Below, piece by piece: positions 11,230-24,604 of a stretch of DNA of 64,000 bases. The notes under the pieces were generated by a model, which ran no database searches, was not told the origin of the DNA, and saw only the letters and a program-made list of their open reading frames with translations. Within the stretch, counting starts at the first letter, position 1; each line of letters starts with the position of its first letter. The stretch comes from Pinus tabuliformis (taxonomy: Eukaryota; Streptophyta; Pinopsida; Pinales; Pinaceae). A program made the position numbers and the translations under genes. The stretch is taken from positions 832,388,071 through 832,452,070 of the forward strand of contig CM062816.1 in NCBI GenBank assembly GCA_031772625.1, given 5' to 3'.

Positions 11230-13686
11230 CACGCCTCTATGGCAAGAGCTGTTGAAGTTAAAAGTGCAGTATTAATTTTAGTCTTGACCTGCTCTTAACT
11301 TTACACATCCGTGTCCATTATCATTATGCGCAATGAGAAGATGGGGTTAAAGAGATTTTGCCAGTTGAAGATCGGGATAAATATTATCCAATTGAAGTCT
11401 TTTTGGATGTGGAACATTCTGCAGAATGTAACTGTTTCTAGAATGGGTATGCTCAGGTGCGTAACTCGATAAGCCATCGCACATGAAACCCTCCATATCA
11501 ACGGATAAGGCATGCAAAAGAGTGACATTGCAGATCAAAAAGGAAAACAACAGTTCTTAAGTGATTTTCTTCGTCAATCCAATTGGGAAGGTGTTTTTGT
11601 GATTTAAAACTACCAAGAACACCCACTTCCTAAAACTACCATAACTGAGCATGCCACAAGGCTCAATGACGAGGGGTTTTGTCAAGCTCTAGAAGCAGTA
11701 ACTCAATTCGGGAAGAAGGCAGAAAGAACAATAGGTTGGTAATACCAGTGCCTTGGATGTCTCTCTGGCGTGTCATGACCTCCCACTATTCGATCTAGTG
11801 TTGATTGACACCGCTTTGAGTCCATCAACCATTGAGAGAGTAGCAAACGCCACAAAGGAAGTAGACTTTTAAATTGACTTTCGTGGATTCCTTGTTAGAT
11901 TTCAACACATATTTCATGGAGCTAGAACTTTGTCACACTCTGCATAGCAGAATTTCCACAATCGCGTCATATACACCCCAAGAGAACCATAATGGTTTGT
12001 TTGTTTGTTTTTTTGTTTTTTAACTAGCCATATATTTAATCGACGAATAGTTGGTTGCAATCTCCATGGATAAACGACTTCACTCATCCTATATATATTA
12101 TATTATCAACATACTATATATTAAAAACATAATATTTCAGATTGTCGAATCCCGAATCACTTAGCCATTTGTAATATAAGGTATACATACATGAAATATT
12201 GTGAGCAATTATATAGGTGGGAAATTTAACAATTTGCCTATAGCCTACTTCAATCGCATTTGCAAGTATGATCTTCATATCATAATCGATTGCAGAAAAA
12301 TTCAATATTCAAAGGCTTCATTTACCAATTTTGTTTAAGGCTTTGCATCCACAAGAAAATATACCAATGGCATACATGAGCCATTTAGATTGTAAATCGC
12401 TTTTTACTTGTTAACACTCTCAATTCAAGGAGATGTAGAGAATTCCACAACTATGATGTTGTTGAATGTAGTTCTAGACAACTGCTTGAACCAAGAAACA
12501 TTACCCAATCGATCTTTCCGAACATAAATGTTAATCCTATTCAGCTACTTACACCGTGTTGTAACCTTGAGGTTGCTCCTCATTTTGTTTTCTTAGGATT
12601 TTGATTTAGGTTCAACCTGGATCACACAAGATTTTTTCATATCAAAATTATAACTTATATACTTTAAAGATTATATATAGTCTCTTGTATGTTCTTTAAA
12701 TTAAAGAGATAGATAATAAGTGTCTTCATATCATAGCTATAAAATTGCATCGATAACACATAAAGACCTTGTTTGTGATAACATTTTTTTCTTCCGCATG
12801 CACAATTATACTTCCTTGTCATTCGTTGTCTCTGAGTCTCTCTTTTGCGCCGACATTTTCTAACACTTTAGAAAGATATAAAAAAACATTGAATACTGCA
12901 AACTTAAGGTGCAAACACTTTTATGATTACATGTAAATGCGGCCATTCAAATTTTGAGATAAATGATAAATATCCCATACCTCGGGCCCTTACGTGTTGA
13001 ATTTCTTCATACATACTTCACAATTACGACATATTTCATTACTGATATTATCTAAATAGATAATTAGATCGTCGAAGTAGAGTTGTAATACTTACTTACA
13101 ACTATAGAAAAGAAATCCATAATCTATTTTGTCACCATGCATTCTTTACAAAATACAAAATCAATAGCAATTATAAGAACACAATTTTCATCGGAATATA
13201 TATAAATATTGCTTGAAAAAAAAAAACTCAATATAGGCATGTAAACTTCAAAACTGATTCTACCCTTCTTTCTTCAATATCTAGTGATCCGAATCAGGGT
13301 TTCAAACTACTTTGTTTAGTTTTTAAGTGATTCCTTTGTGTAATTGGAAACACGAATAATTACATGATTGTCAAGCAATATAGGAGATTTCACTTTTCAT
13401 TAAAATATCAAACTTTAGCTATTTCAAAATCCATAGTTCAAACAACCTCAGTTCAAAATTACCTTCACCTACAATAAATCATTTTAAGATTTAGTTTCAA
13501 CTTTTATGGATTCTAATGCCTTAGGGCACTATTCTATAACTCCTTGGAATATTTTTATTGTAGCAATTTTATGACCGAACCCTTCAGTGAAACCTCTTAT
13601 TTGTTTAGGACCTAGTTTAGGATCTACAAGTCATTCATATCTTACAGATGTGGGTTGGCCTGTAGGCCGCAATATTTGAACTTAGA
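11230..13686. other. Probable degenerate interior or flank of the gypsy-type element at 13.7-14.6 kb
   Basis: AT-rich sequence with no recognisable gag or pol. The adjoining LTR and primer-binding site point in this direction, so part of this stretch may be the decayed or deleted interior of that element. Short minus-strand frames at 11301-11550 are not identifiable. Confidence 0.4.
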
Positions 13687-13698
13687 GCTCTGATACCA
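13687..13698 (-). promoter_or_regulatory. Primer-binding site, initiator tRNA-Met type
   Basis: On the minus strand this reads TGGTATCAGAGC, the standard plant retrotransposon primer-binding site complementary to the 3' end of initiator tRNA-Met. It lies 2 bp from the LTR end. Confidence 0.85.
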
Positions 13699-13700
13699 TT

Positions 13701-14579
13701 TGTCACATACCTCCTTGACCCAATACTAACAACCACCTACTATGCTCCAATCACTAAATTTAACTTTGATTAAATCAATATTCAGTAGTTGTCACATGCA
13801 TAAGTATTCAATCATCTTATAAACAAGGATATCACATGCAATTATACTCATATGCTTAAAGATTCGACAACATAAAGAGTAAGGAGCCAACATACAGAAC
13901 ATCCTATGCAATTGAATCAAACCATATTAGCTGAAATAATGTCACTTGGAAAATCGAGCACCGCTACCCAACCTAGAACTGACTTCCTCAAGTTCACCCC
14001 CGAGCCGAGAGTTCTTGCCCATGGATCAACTGCCTCTTGTTGATCTCTTCAATGGGTGTTTAATGTCCTCTTTCATGATTTGGTTTCCTTTAGCAACGTC
14101 CCACTTTTGTGGATCTTTTTATCTGTTTGCCTAGGCTTTTCTCAGAAAATCTCACTTTTCTCTCCCACAAGGCTTTTCCCCATAAAAGCTCACATTTTTC
14201 TCCTGCGAGGCTTTCCCCATAAAAGCTTGCCTTTCTCTCCTGCAAGGCTTTTATGTTTTTTCTAAACTTAGCATCTTTCTCCCACTAAGCAACTTAATGG
14301 ATATCTATCTCCCATTCCATTAAGCTTATCTAGAATTTGATCTAGAAGTCTTATCATGAAAGAATTATCCATTCCCATTCACCAATGGGATTTCATTTGG
14401 CAAGAATCTCATCTCTTGGTGTCTCGTTTTCCAAGCGATTAAATTATCTTTATTTATTTAATAATAAAGTATTTACTTTCATTGTTACACCTCAGACCTA
14501 GCTTTTCTATTGCAACTCAATCTAGCTTTGGTTCGGCATGATAGCAACAGTGTGTTACATACAACGGAGGGGTGTTACA
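13701..14579 (-). repeat. LTR of a gypsy-type element, minus strand
   Basis: On the minus strand it begins TGTAACACCCC and ends GGTATGTGACA, followed by 2 bp and the primer-binding site. Its length is 879 bp. It contains about three degenerate repeats around CTCAC/GCCTTTTCTCC..AAGGCTTT (14140-14255). No partner LTR was found by eye, so it is the 5' LTR of a truncated or interrupted copy. The boundaries are inferred from TG...CA plus the primer site. Confidence 0.7.
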
Positions 14580-14909
14580 CATGCTCTATAATGAACTGTA
14601 CGCACCATGGTTACCAAGGGTCTAAATGAAGACATCGAATAGAAAGTGGGGAGATGACTACAAACAAAAAAAACTAAGGGAATCGCCACAAGAAACTAGG
14701 GAGGGTATAAGGAAACAAAGAACTAGAAAGAGAGGAGGGAGTGAGAATTCCCCAAATTCGATGACATGGCTTAAGGTCCCAAAGAGTCTAACTCGAATAA
14801 GAATATGAACTAGCTCACTTAGAGCAAGATACAAAATAAACAATAGACTAAAAGCTAAAAGCATACTTGAAATTCAAAGCTAAGTTGCATAACTATAACT
14901 TTCACTCGC
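14580..14909. other. Flank between two LTR elements
   Basis: Purine-rich DNA with no coding motif. It ends in CTCGC, which pairs with CTCGG after 28,451 as an imperfect 5-bp target duplication of the large element to the right. Confidence 0.6.
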
Positions 14910-16343
14910 TGTAATGTTCCTAAACATAAATTTAAGTGATAAACCAATTAAACAAACAGCGCAACAGTGGGAAATTAAAAACATTTAGGAAACATCCATG
15001 AAACACTGTAATACTGGAACTGTTGAGCCATATATTATGAAATATGAGAGCATGAGTACAATATATAAATGGAGTAGTGCACCTGGGCTTGTCTCAAGGA
15101 CAAGCTGGACCAAACCCAGGTGGTAGAATAGCTGGAAAGATGGTTGTTCAGCTGCTGCTCTACTATGCTCTGCGTTGTCCTAGTAAACTGCTGATCTGCT
15201 GACTTCAGCCTACTGGAAAGTGCCCAAAAACTGCCTAGAAAATTCTTCCCTTTTAGCCTTAGACTCCTTGGACAAAACCCAGAAAAACCCAGAAGGGAAT
15301 TTCTCTGATTTTGACTTTGGATTTTCGGCCTCTTAGGAGCTGCTCTCTGGCTACATCCACTGATTTTTGGCTTGCTGGAAAGTGCCCAGAAAATTCTACC
15401 CTTTTAGCCTTAGACTCCATGGATAAAACCCAAAAAACGCAGAAGGGAATTTCTCTGATTTTGACTTTGGATTTTCGGCCTCTCAGGAGCTGCTCTCTAA
15501 CTACATTTGCTGACTTTTGACCTGCTGGAAAGTGCCCAAAAACTGCATAGAAAATTCTGCCCTTTTAGCCTTAGATTCCTTGGACAAAACCCAAAAAAAT
15601 CCAGAAGGAAATTTCTCTGATTTTGACTTTTGATTTTTGGCCTCTTGGGAGCTCCTCTCCACCTACATCTACTGACTTTCGGCCTGCTAGAAAGTGCCCA
15701 AAAGCTGCCTAGAAAATTTTGCCTTTTTAGCCTTAGACTCCTTGGTCAAAATCCATAAAAACCCAGAAGGGAATTTCTCTGATTTTGACTTTGGATTTTG
15801 GGCCACTTGGGTGGCTAAATCAACCTTTGTGTATTTCTGGCTGCCCAGAAAACACGCAGTCCCTTCCTCTGCATGGTTGGTTGAGTTGTGAATCGCTGCT
15901 GGAAACTCATGCAATCTCTATGGAACAACCTCCCTAGGGCAAGCACAACTGGTCCCCCGAAGTAGAGGTTGAATCTTCCCTGCGGAAGACTCGTGGCTAA
16001 ACAACTGGTAAACTCGCTAAGTAGCAAAGCGTACAAGAGTGAGTTTGTTTGTCAAATATTCATAATGAAAACAAAATGATAGCTGATCTCTCTTTATAAC
16101 TCCTTGGGCCACCTTAGCCTCATGTGGGCCCATCTATCCACCCATTCGGTTTTCCCTCCAAGCATATCGAATGGCTAATTTGAACTCCTATGTGGGTGGC
16201 CCCCACATCCACTAGCAGCTAAATAAAGTCGATTTGGCCCCTAAGTCCCTAAGTGAAAGTGTGGGGCCCTTTTCCTTAGTAAAAAATGTGCAAAATTATG
16301 TAGCAACACCCTGTTACTAATGTGTTTGAGAAGGGACATGACA
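14910..16343 (-). repeat. 3' LTR of the large non-autonomous element
   Basis: It starts TGTCATGTCCC on the minus strand and ends AACATTACA. It contains four direct repeats of about 150-160 bp (anchor CTGGAAAGTGCCC or a close variant near 15214, 15375, 15524 and 15684). The unit also carries TTTTAGCCTTAGACTCC and TCTCTGATTTTGACTTTGGA. It matches the right LTR along its length apart from one repeat unit and an insertion. Confidence 0.9.
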
Positions 16344-16356
16344 ATCCTCCCCTCCC
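16344..16356 (-). promoter_or_regulatory. Polypurine tract
   Basis: On the minus strand GGGAGGGGAGGAT lies directly before the 3' LTR. This is the expected place and composition for plus-strand DNA priming. Confidence 0.85.
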
Positions 16357-18475
16357 AAATGTTGCTTGCCCTAAAGCAACCTCAAAGCTGGGTGCTCCAA
16401 AATATGCTCACCCTTCCAGGTGGTATCCTCATCTGGAAAGTTCTTCCAATGCACCAAACATCGCTTTTCCTCAAGCAATGCCTGAACAAACACCCTCTAT
16501 CACTTTGGACCCCCACTATCACTGCAAACTTCACCAAGGTTCCAAATGTGCCATTGGATTGTCCCTGATTGTTGTACTATCCTATAGTGAAGGAGTCCCT
16601 CGATACCAGGATCCCAAGCCAACCTAATCAACGTGAAGCCCCCCTTGCTCCACTCACTATCCTGCCAGATATGGGCATTAGAACCATTGTGTCTATCACC
16701 AATAAGTAGAGCATCCTGACGATGTAAAAATCTGCCCAAAGCCTCATGAAGTTGCTTTACCGAATAGTCCATCTCATGCACTACAAGAGTAAACTCCTAA
16801 GGATGCAACCCAATCTTGGTGAAATTGAACCCTCGTCCACCCGGGCCTCCCCTGATCTCCTCTAATTGATCACCCTACCACACCGGTGAAGTTCCCCACA
16901 CCATCAATGAATCACTAAAACCAAATGGAAGATCTGCATGACCCTCCCCTATAGAAACCAGCTCACCTCTACAGGTAGTTGAACTGCTCAGCCTTGTTAT
17001 GCCAGAATCCCCTGCCCATCGTAGAAGGAACCTATCCTGCTGACATCGTGACACTCTGGTCATGAATGACTGCCTAGCATGCTCGTACCAGAACCTCCTC
17101 TCCCATAACTCTCGGCCATAATCTATGCGATGATTGAGGCTAGGCCAATCTTGCCAAAGTGACTCAACAGTGCCATCGCCTATCACTCCATGGCTAGCCC
17201 AAATCCTGAGCAACAATCTGCCTTGTCCTATAGTGAGGACTTCGATGATCGCCCATGTGTCCGCCTGTGAACGAATCAGTCCGCTTGTTATCCCAACCAT
17301 GCTCACTAAGGAGTGGAGTATCCCACCAATCGATTGGATCCCTGGATCCCATAACCATACTGGAGGTCCACAAACCCCAATCCTCTCTGTCTATCGTTGT
17401 GATATGTTGCTAGTTGTTGGGACCCCTTTGTTCCCGTCTCTGCCTCCTGTAGGTATCCAATAGGCAGGCACTGAGCATCGAGAAACTATGCCGCAAATAT
17501 CCAGTTGTTCTGTGCTTGCCAAATCACATAGTGAGATATGCTATCCCAGCTCCTGATGATGTGGTCGGGTACTGCCAAAAGCCTAAGCATCATCCTACCA
17601 ACAAGGACTACTGTCCTCCGCACTTCATGCTCCCCTAATGCCCCAAGCTATCCAACTGAAAAAAGCACGATGTAACTCCCTCTCGTCACCTCCCCAAGTG
17701 TGAACCTAGGGGTGGAACATATGCTACCTCGACAATCAACCATGCCATCCCTAAGTCTGTAACCGTCAACTTGTGCACCTACCAAGTGTCTCAACTGGAG
17801 AGTCTCCTCTCGGCCCATGACACGTGGTGTCTCATCCAAGTGCCTAGGGTGAGTCCCCCATGCCTTGTTGCCTGAATGGAGAGTGTCAAAGTGAAACAAC
17901 CAAACTCTCTGCGATTGTAAGCAACACAGGAGGATGATGGGTGGGTATGTCACAAAGTGTATGATCAAGAGTCTGCCAGAATGCTCAAGAGTAATCCTAC
18001 GGACGATCCTCTCTCCTCCTCGAATTTGCTGATAACTCCCTCGAGGCCCTGCCTCCACTAAACATGGTGTCCCAAAATGCTCGACAATGTCCTTATCGAT
18101 CCTAGGTGAGTTGCGTCCAATGGTATACCTATTATCCCTGTCCATAAGTCTCCCTGGAGGCAAAGCTCCAAGAGTCCCTTGCACCACATCATTTGTCACT
18201 ACATACCACCAAGTATCACCGCACTCCATGAAATGCCACTTTATGCCGCAACCTATCCCTATACACCACTGGATACCCCTGACTACGACTATATCGTCTT
18301 GTACCCTCTTGTGTCCTGCCTATGTCACTACACCTGTCACTCCCTGCACGTCCTCAAAGCAATGTGAGTCACTCCTCCTACCCCACTGTGTAAACCGACA
18401 TGCTATGGTATACCACCATGTAGCTCAATGCTCCTCTGCAGACCACTGCTCCTCGCTGTATAACCCTGCACACCA
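16357..18475 (-). other. 3' interior of the large element, short frames of unknown meaning
   Basis: Minus-strand frames at 16500-16781, 16875-17306 and 17648-18229 are tryptophan-rich and G-rich, and show no known domain. They are separated by stops and frame changes, so they may be remnants of a second ORF or chance frames in G-rich untranslated RNA. The stretch at 18230-18475 is rich in GTGGTATACC-like words. No integrase or chromodomain is present where an autonomous gypsy element would have one. Confidence 0.45.
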
Positions 18476-19261
18476 CTAGGTGTTATGGCCTAGAATTAGG
18501 TCTGTATGCATCAGGCCACATCCCTCTATATAACGTTGAATGCTACGACCTGAATCTGTGTAGTCTTGTGTACCACTGCCTACTATCATACCACCCTGTA
18601 ACATATGGTATCCTGCATGTGCCACAGTGTTCGCCACTCTGATAGTGACCCCACCATGACACGCGTCATGTCCCCTTGTCCATCCTGGTAGACTTGACCA
18701 CCCTAACTCCACTCCTGCTAGGAGGGATTTTTCTGCTGTGTCGATCATATGTGACCCCTGAGTCCTAAGCCTCAATGGGAGAACATCGTCTCCATACAAT
18801 ATCTGGTATGGTGGCCTACCCATGCCACCTCTTTGAACCAGCTCCTGCCAAAGAATGTTAAACATCCTGCGTCCCCATGCACAACCAACATGCCAAAACA
18901 ACCAATGGATTCTACTCACAAACCACCTAGCCACTAGCATCAACTGGAGCTCCCCTAAGGAATGCATGCACTCAGGCATGGGGTTGACTACCTCATTAAT
19001 GCCATAACCATCCCGCATGTCTGATATCGGATAGGAAGCCCCGCCTGGATTCCAATGCCAACTTGGGCCTTCAACACCCTTAATGTCTGAGAGCTCCCAC
19101 TGAGCTTTACTCCGAACTACGACCATATCCATGAGTCTAGCCCACTCCACCGGGTACCAACTCAGAATCTCTCGCCATCCAACCCTAAGAGAGGGATCGA
19201 ATGCGCAAAATCTAGCACATAGAACAAGCCAGACATGCAGATGTTGCATCTTGTGCAACTC
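18476..19261 (-). pseudogene. Unknown ORF of the large LTR element, C-terminal part (split by copia)
   Basis: About 260 codons are open on the minus strand. The reading frame joins exactly with the frame at 25,734-26,296 once the copia element and one copy of its target duplication are removed; the junction reads Q-S-E-L-H-K. The joined frame is about 447 codons, and a frame staying open across an insertion point argues that it was a real gene when the copia arrived. The product is rich in Trp, Met and Gly (for example LFWHVGCAWGRRMFNILWQE). It contains one YGDD string (ILYGDDVL), but without other RT motifs around it, so I do not call it a polymerase. Function unknown. Confidence 0.6.
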
Positions 19262-20375
19262 TATTGAAAATGCAACAAGATGATGGAGCTTAGTGAAAAG
19301 AAGTCGCCTTCACTAAGTGGGCCCGCAGACTATTTTTGGCGCAAAGTCTATTTTTAGACATATGGATCATGGTCTATGAGTTGCAGGATGCTATTTGTGG
19401 ATGATTGGTCATGTTGGTAAAAATAGATGGACTTCTATTTAGACATATGGGCGGAGTCTATTTTTAGACTGCCAGGCTAAAAATAGAACAGTCGAATATT
19501 ATTAGCTCATAATAATATTTGGACTATAAACATTATCTTATCCTCTTGGAGCACTTTAGTTCGAGCTACGGATGTGGCACATGTAGCTGTCAGAAGGAAA
19601 TACACTTTCCTTATGGGTCAGTTGAGCTATTGCATGATGGACTTCAGTTAGAACTCAAGTGATTGAGTTTGGTGGACTTGATTGAGGAGTTGATGGAGTT
19701 GTGTTCAGTTTGAATTGGTTGAACTAGTTGTATTTAGTCTAACTACAGAATACACTAGTGATGAGTGATGTGAATTAATTATTAATTAGTTCACTAATTA
19801 TTAACTCATAAAGCAACTAAAGAATATATTAGTTGACTTAGTGCATGACAGTTTATTGGAGACAGGTGTTAGAGGTGGAGACTGCTATCAGTTGTGACTA
19901 TAGTTGTGCATGAGATTTGCACATGCATTGATGTAGATTTCCAATGAGGATTACGTAGTACAAGCCAAGGAAAACGAGCTTGGATCATTTCTATTCTTGC
20001 ATTGGATTGCGCAGTAGAGGCAGGTAGACAGCGGAGGAGATTTGAACCTGTGACTTGATTCAGATCTGAGCTAGTTTGTGTGTAGTAGGTGGAGATAGTA
20101 CTGAGTACTTATGAGGAGTATTGTACTATGTATTGTTACATGTTCTCTATCATTATAATATACAGATAGTTGGGGGTTTTCAGCTGTTTGCTTCCCCGGT
20201 TACATACTGTGTTGATATGTGTTATTGATGTGTTTCAATGTGCGCATGCGAATGTTTTGATTCTGCAAATTGATGATCAACGTAGAGGAGGTTATGTATT
20301 ATTTATGCATTCCGCAATAGTGTATAATCAAGATAATCTCTGTGAATAAGTGTTATATTATTCAAAATTTCTACA
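19262..20375 (+). repeat. 5' LTR of nested copia
   Basis: It begins TATTGAAAATGCAAC, where the 3' LTR has TGTTGAAAATGCAAC, so the canonical TG is mutated to TA. It ends AAAATTTCTACA. Length 1114 bp against 1135 bp for the other LTR. Confidence 0.92.
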
Positions 20376-20387
20376 TGGTATCAGAGC
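20376..20387 (+). promoter_or_regulatory. Primer-binding site of nested copia
   Basis: TGGTATCAGAGC directly follows the 5' LTR; initiator tRNA-Met type. Confidence 0.92.
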
Positions 20388-20636
20388 AGAATTGATCATC
20401 AGATCTATTATTCAAAAAGTGGTTACATTTTATTTCTTCAGGCAGAGTCTGTAATTGGGCAAGGTAGCCTCTAGATTCACCCTTCCTTTGGAAGGTGAGA
20501 TATCCGGTAAAAGCCCATAAAATCAATCTCTGTACGAGAAATACTTTGTTCTCACGAATTTTAGATCAGAAGCGGTTGAGTTTTGAGCTAGTGGAATTCG
20601 AATTTGCAGCAGTGTTTTCTTAGTGTCAAAGTTGAA

Positions 20637-23600
20637 ATGTCTTTCAACGGATTGTGAATGGAGTATGCTCTTGAAGGTAGCTCGAACTATATTGCATGGA
20701 AACACAGGATGGAGGCGGTGTTAGATGACAATGGGCTGAAGGAGTTCATAGAGGCTGAGGTCCCAAAGCCTACTGATGCTGCTACATTGAGGCTTGGAAA
20801 AAGAAGACAACAAAGTGCCGAAGGATTCTGTTGGAGGGCATGAAGGATCACATTGTGTCCAACCTGCATGGAAAGGCTTCTCCATACTTGATGTGGAAAG
20901 CGTTGATAGATCTATTCCAAAGCAAGAGCGATCAGAGGAAGTTGGCGCTCAAGGATAAACTCAGAAACATTAAGTGTGAGAAGGGAGACAGTATCCCCAA
21001 GTATCTCACGAAGTTCACCCAATGCCGAGATGAGCTAGGAAGTGTGGGGGTGACTATCAATGATGAGGACTTGGTGAGCTTGGCTCTCCTTGGTCTTCCG
21101 AAGAGTTGGCATTCCTATCAGGACTCTGTCAATGGTCGGGAGAAATTGCCAGGATGGGAGAGACTTTGGTTAGATCTTGTGCAGGAGGAGATCAGGCGGA
21201 ATACCAGGGACGGATCTTCATCAAAGGCATCTGATGAAGAAAATTGCGCTTTGGCTGCCAAAGCAAAGAAGGGGAAGAACAAGAAAGCTTCTCATTCCGG
21301 TGCAAAAGGCAAGAAGCAGGACATGTCCAAGGTGAAGTGCTTTCACTGTCACCAGCACGGACATTATACCACAAATTGTCCGCAGAAGAAGAAAAATAAG
21401 CAAGCTGCTGGATCTGCAGCGGGAGAGGCCTTAGCCTCGCAGTTTGAGCTGGATTTTTCATTGATCGCATGCTTGGTATCAAGTGTGATGGGATTGGTAT
21501 GGTTCTTGGACAGTGGTGTGCCTTTTCACATGACAGGAAATCGAGATTTGTTTTTTTGATCTGGAGGAGAAAGATCTTAGAGTGCACATCGAGATGGGCG
21601 ATGATGGTAGATACAGTGCGACCGGTATCGGTACCATTTCCTTTGAGAGGGAGTCTGGTAAACTCTTCATATTGAAGGAAGTGATGCATGTTCTAGGATT
21701 GAAGAAGAATCTTATCTCTGTGGTGATGTTAGAAGACAAGGGATATGATGTTGTTTTCAGCGAGGGAAAGGCTTTCCTGCGCAGTAAGACAACTGGAGAA
21801 ACCCTGAAGATAGGGGTTCGAGCCAGGAACCTTTATCAGTTGCATGTAGATGGCTGTGCAGCAATGGCACGCAAGGCAGAAGGATTAGTGAGCCGGGATG
21901 ATGGCGAGCTGTGGCACAGGAGATTGGGCCACCTTCACCATGGAGCCTTGAAGATACTGCAACAGATTACTACTGGGCTTCCTAAAGGCACTCTTGCGCA
22001 GTCAGATCAGTGCAAGGGGTGTACTTTGGGAAAATTTGTGAAAGCCACCTTTCACGAGAAGGATAGTCGCGCCACGACGATCCTTGAGAGAATTCACACA
22101 GACGTGTGTGGACCTTTCTCAGTAGCTTTGACAGCAAAGCACAGGTACTATGTGATCTTTGTTGATGATTTCTCTCGAAAGTGTTGGATCTTCTTCATGA
22201 AGAAGAAGAACGAGACATACTCAAAGTTCTGTGAGTTCAAATCACTGGTCGAGAAGGAATAGGGGAAGAAGGTGAAGGCTCTTAGGAGCGACAATGGTGG
22301 TGAATTCATCTCTGGCGAGTTTAAGGACTTCTACAGCGTAGAAGGGATTTGAAGAGAGCTCATAGCTCCCCATAACCCACAGCAGAACGGGGTTGCTGAT
22401 CAGAAGAACAGAACGATCGTGGGTGTTGCACGGGCGATGTTGCATGATCAGGGCCTACCCCTTCACTTGTGGGCTGAAGCATGCAATACTACAGTATATG
22501 TGTAGAACCGTTGTCCTCACTAGATACTTGGCATGAGTACACCCGAGGAGGCTTATTCTGGTAAGAGGCCTGATATTTCCCATTTGAGGATTTTTGGTAC
22601 TAATGTTTACATGCATGTGACGAAGGATGCCAGGAAGAAGATGGAGCCGACCGCAGAGGTTGGGATATTTGTGGGGTACACTGATATGCCCCAAAACTAT
22701 CGTGTGTATTTGCCAGATAGTCGCAAGACTGTTGTGCGACGGGATATCAAATTTCAGGAGGAGAAAGCCATGAAGTGTTCGCTTGAGAGGGAGCCACACT
22801 TGCATTCAGATGAGGAGTTATTAGTTCCTAAGGATGAGCTTCAGGACATGGATTAACCACAAGATGAGGTTCATGGAGTGGAAGAGACCACTCATGCAGC
22901 GCCAACCATCAGAGGGCGAAAGCGCACTACAGAAGCTGAGCGACTGGCTCAAGATGCAGAGAAGGTTGTAGGACCACCTACAGGCCAACGCAAACAGAGA
23001 CAGTCACCTGATCGGTACACTGGATACATGGCTCTTGTGAGCAAATGTGTTGTGACTGAGCCATCCTCTTTCGAGGACGCTGTGGAGGATCCTGCATGGG
23101 TAGATGCCATGGTGGAAGAGTATGATTTGATTGTCAGGAACAGTGCATGGGAGATTGTCCCAAGACCGAAAGGGAAATCAGTGGTGGGTTCGAGATGGAT
23201 CTACAAAGTGAAGCAGGCAGCTGACGGGAGTGTGGAGAAGTACAAGGCAAGATTTGTTGCCCGAGGCTTCTCATAGATAGAGGGGATCGATTATGAGGAG
23301 ACCTTTGCACCTGTCGCAAGGTATTCTTCCATACAGACGATTCTTGCTCTCTCAGCGCAGATGGGGTGGCACATTCATCAGATGGATGTGAAGACTGCGT
23401 TCCTCAATGGAGTCATTGAGGAGGAGGTGTACATAGAGCAACCCGAAGGTTTCAAGATCTTCAGCAGCGAGTCGCATGTGTGTAGGCTCAAGAGAGCGTT
23501 GTATGGGTTGAAACAAGCACCACGTGCTTGGTACACACGAATAGACAGTTATTTCACCGGATTTGGATTCTCCAAGAGTGAGGGAAATCCTAATTTATAC

Positions 23601-24604
23601 CAGATTGTGGTGGAGGGTAAGTTGCTTATCATTGTACTTTATGTAGATGATTTGATTCTGACAGGTGATGAGCTGTTGATACTTTCATGCAAGGATGATC
23701 TTGTTAGGGAGTTTGAGATGAATGACTTGGGCCTCCTTCATTATTTCCTGGGATTGGAAATTTGGCAGCGTAGTGATGGACTATTTGTTTCTCAGGGGAA
23801 GTATGCTCGGGAGATACTGGAGAAGTTCAACATGCATGGTTGCAAGCCTGTTGATACTCCTCTTCCTGGAGGTTGGAGGAAGGAGGATGCTACTTCAGCG
23901 GAGGTACTGGATGCCACTGTTTATCGACAGTTGGTGGGGTTGCTTATGTATCTTGTCAATACATGACCCGACATATGCTATGCTGTTAACCAGCTTTCAC
24001 AAGCTATGGTTAAGCCAACCAAGCTCTTCTGGAAGGCAGGCAAGCATGTATTGCATTATCTCAGAGGCACATCGGGATATGGATTGTGGTACAGACAGGA
24101 GGATGAGGTGAAGCTATGTGGCTTCACGGATGCAGATTGGGCAGGGAGCCCAACGGGCAGAAAGAGCACATCTGGATGGATCTTCAATATCGGGTCGACA
24201 ACAGTTTCTTGGTACGGCAGGAAGCAAATATCTGTGGCACTCAGTTCAATAGAGGTCGAGTATATGGCAGCAAGTTTGGCTGCATGCGAGGCTATATGGA
24301 TGAGGAAGATCCTGGTCGGGTTGTTTGGGTCACATTGGAGCCTACAGTGATTTATTGTGATAACCAAAGTTGCATTAAACTCTCATCTAATCCAGTATTT
24401 CATGATAGATCCAAGCACATCGACATCAGGTACCATCATATCAGAGATTGTGTGCAGCGGAGAATCATGTTACTTTCATACATTCCAACAGAGGATCAGG
24501 ATGCTGATATCTTGACGAAGGCGCTCACCAAGAACAAATTCGAATACCATCGAGGTAGGATAGGGGTTGCTGATAATCCATATCTTGTTGAGAGGGAGTG
24601 TTGA
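20637..24604 (+). pseudogene. Copia gag-pol polyprotein, broken
   Basis: The start is at ATG 20637 with a stop seven codons on. The gag core follows (SNYIAWKHRMEAVL) with a frameshift near 20,790. A CX2CX4HX4C zinc knuckle (CFHCHQHGHYTTNC) lies at 21,338-21,379 and the protease (WFLDSG) at about 21,500. The integrase zinc finger (LWHRRLGHLHHG...CKGC) is at 21,910-22,025, with catalytic Asp in IHTDVCG and SDNGGEF. The catalytic Glu region reads NGVADQKNRT, where the family has NGVAERKNRT, so the third acidic residue is Asp. RT is at 23,090-23,960 with MDVKTAFLNG, LKRALYGLKQAPRAWY and YVDD. RNase H (FTDADWAGSPTGRKSTSGW) runs to 24,604, its stop overlapping the 3' LTR start. In-frame stops occur near 22,261, 22,350, 22,503, 22,854, 23,274 and 23,965, and a frameshift near 24,330. 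Not functional. Confidence 0.95.

Noticed and set aside
18087-18479. Plus-strand frame of 130 codons in the large LTR element
   Set aside because: It lies antisense to the element's own strand, shows no motif and has Ser/His/Pro content typical of an antisense shadow.
18476-19258. YGDD string (ILYGDDVL) in the unknown ORF, suggesting an RNA-dependent polymerase
   Set aside because: No other RT or RNA-polymerase motif lies around it; a four-residue match is not enough.
20376-20387. TGGTATCAGAGC strings as tRNA genes
   Set aside because: They are primer-binding sites next to LTR ends; no cloverleaf surrounds any of them.
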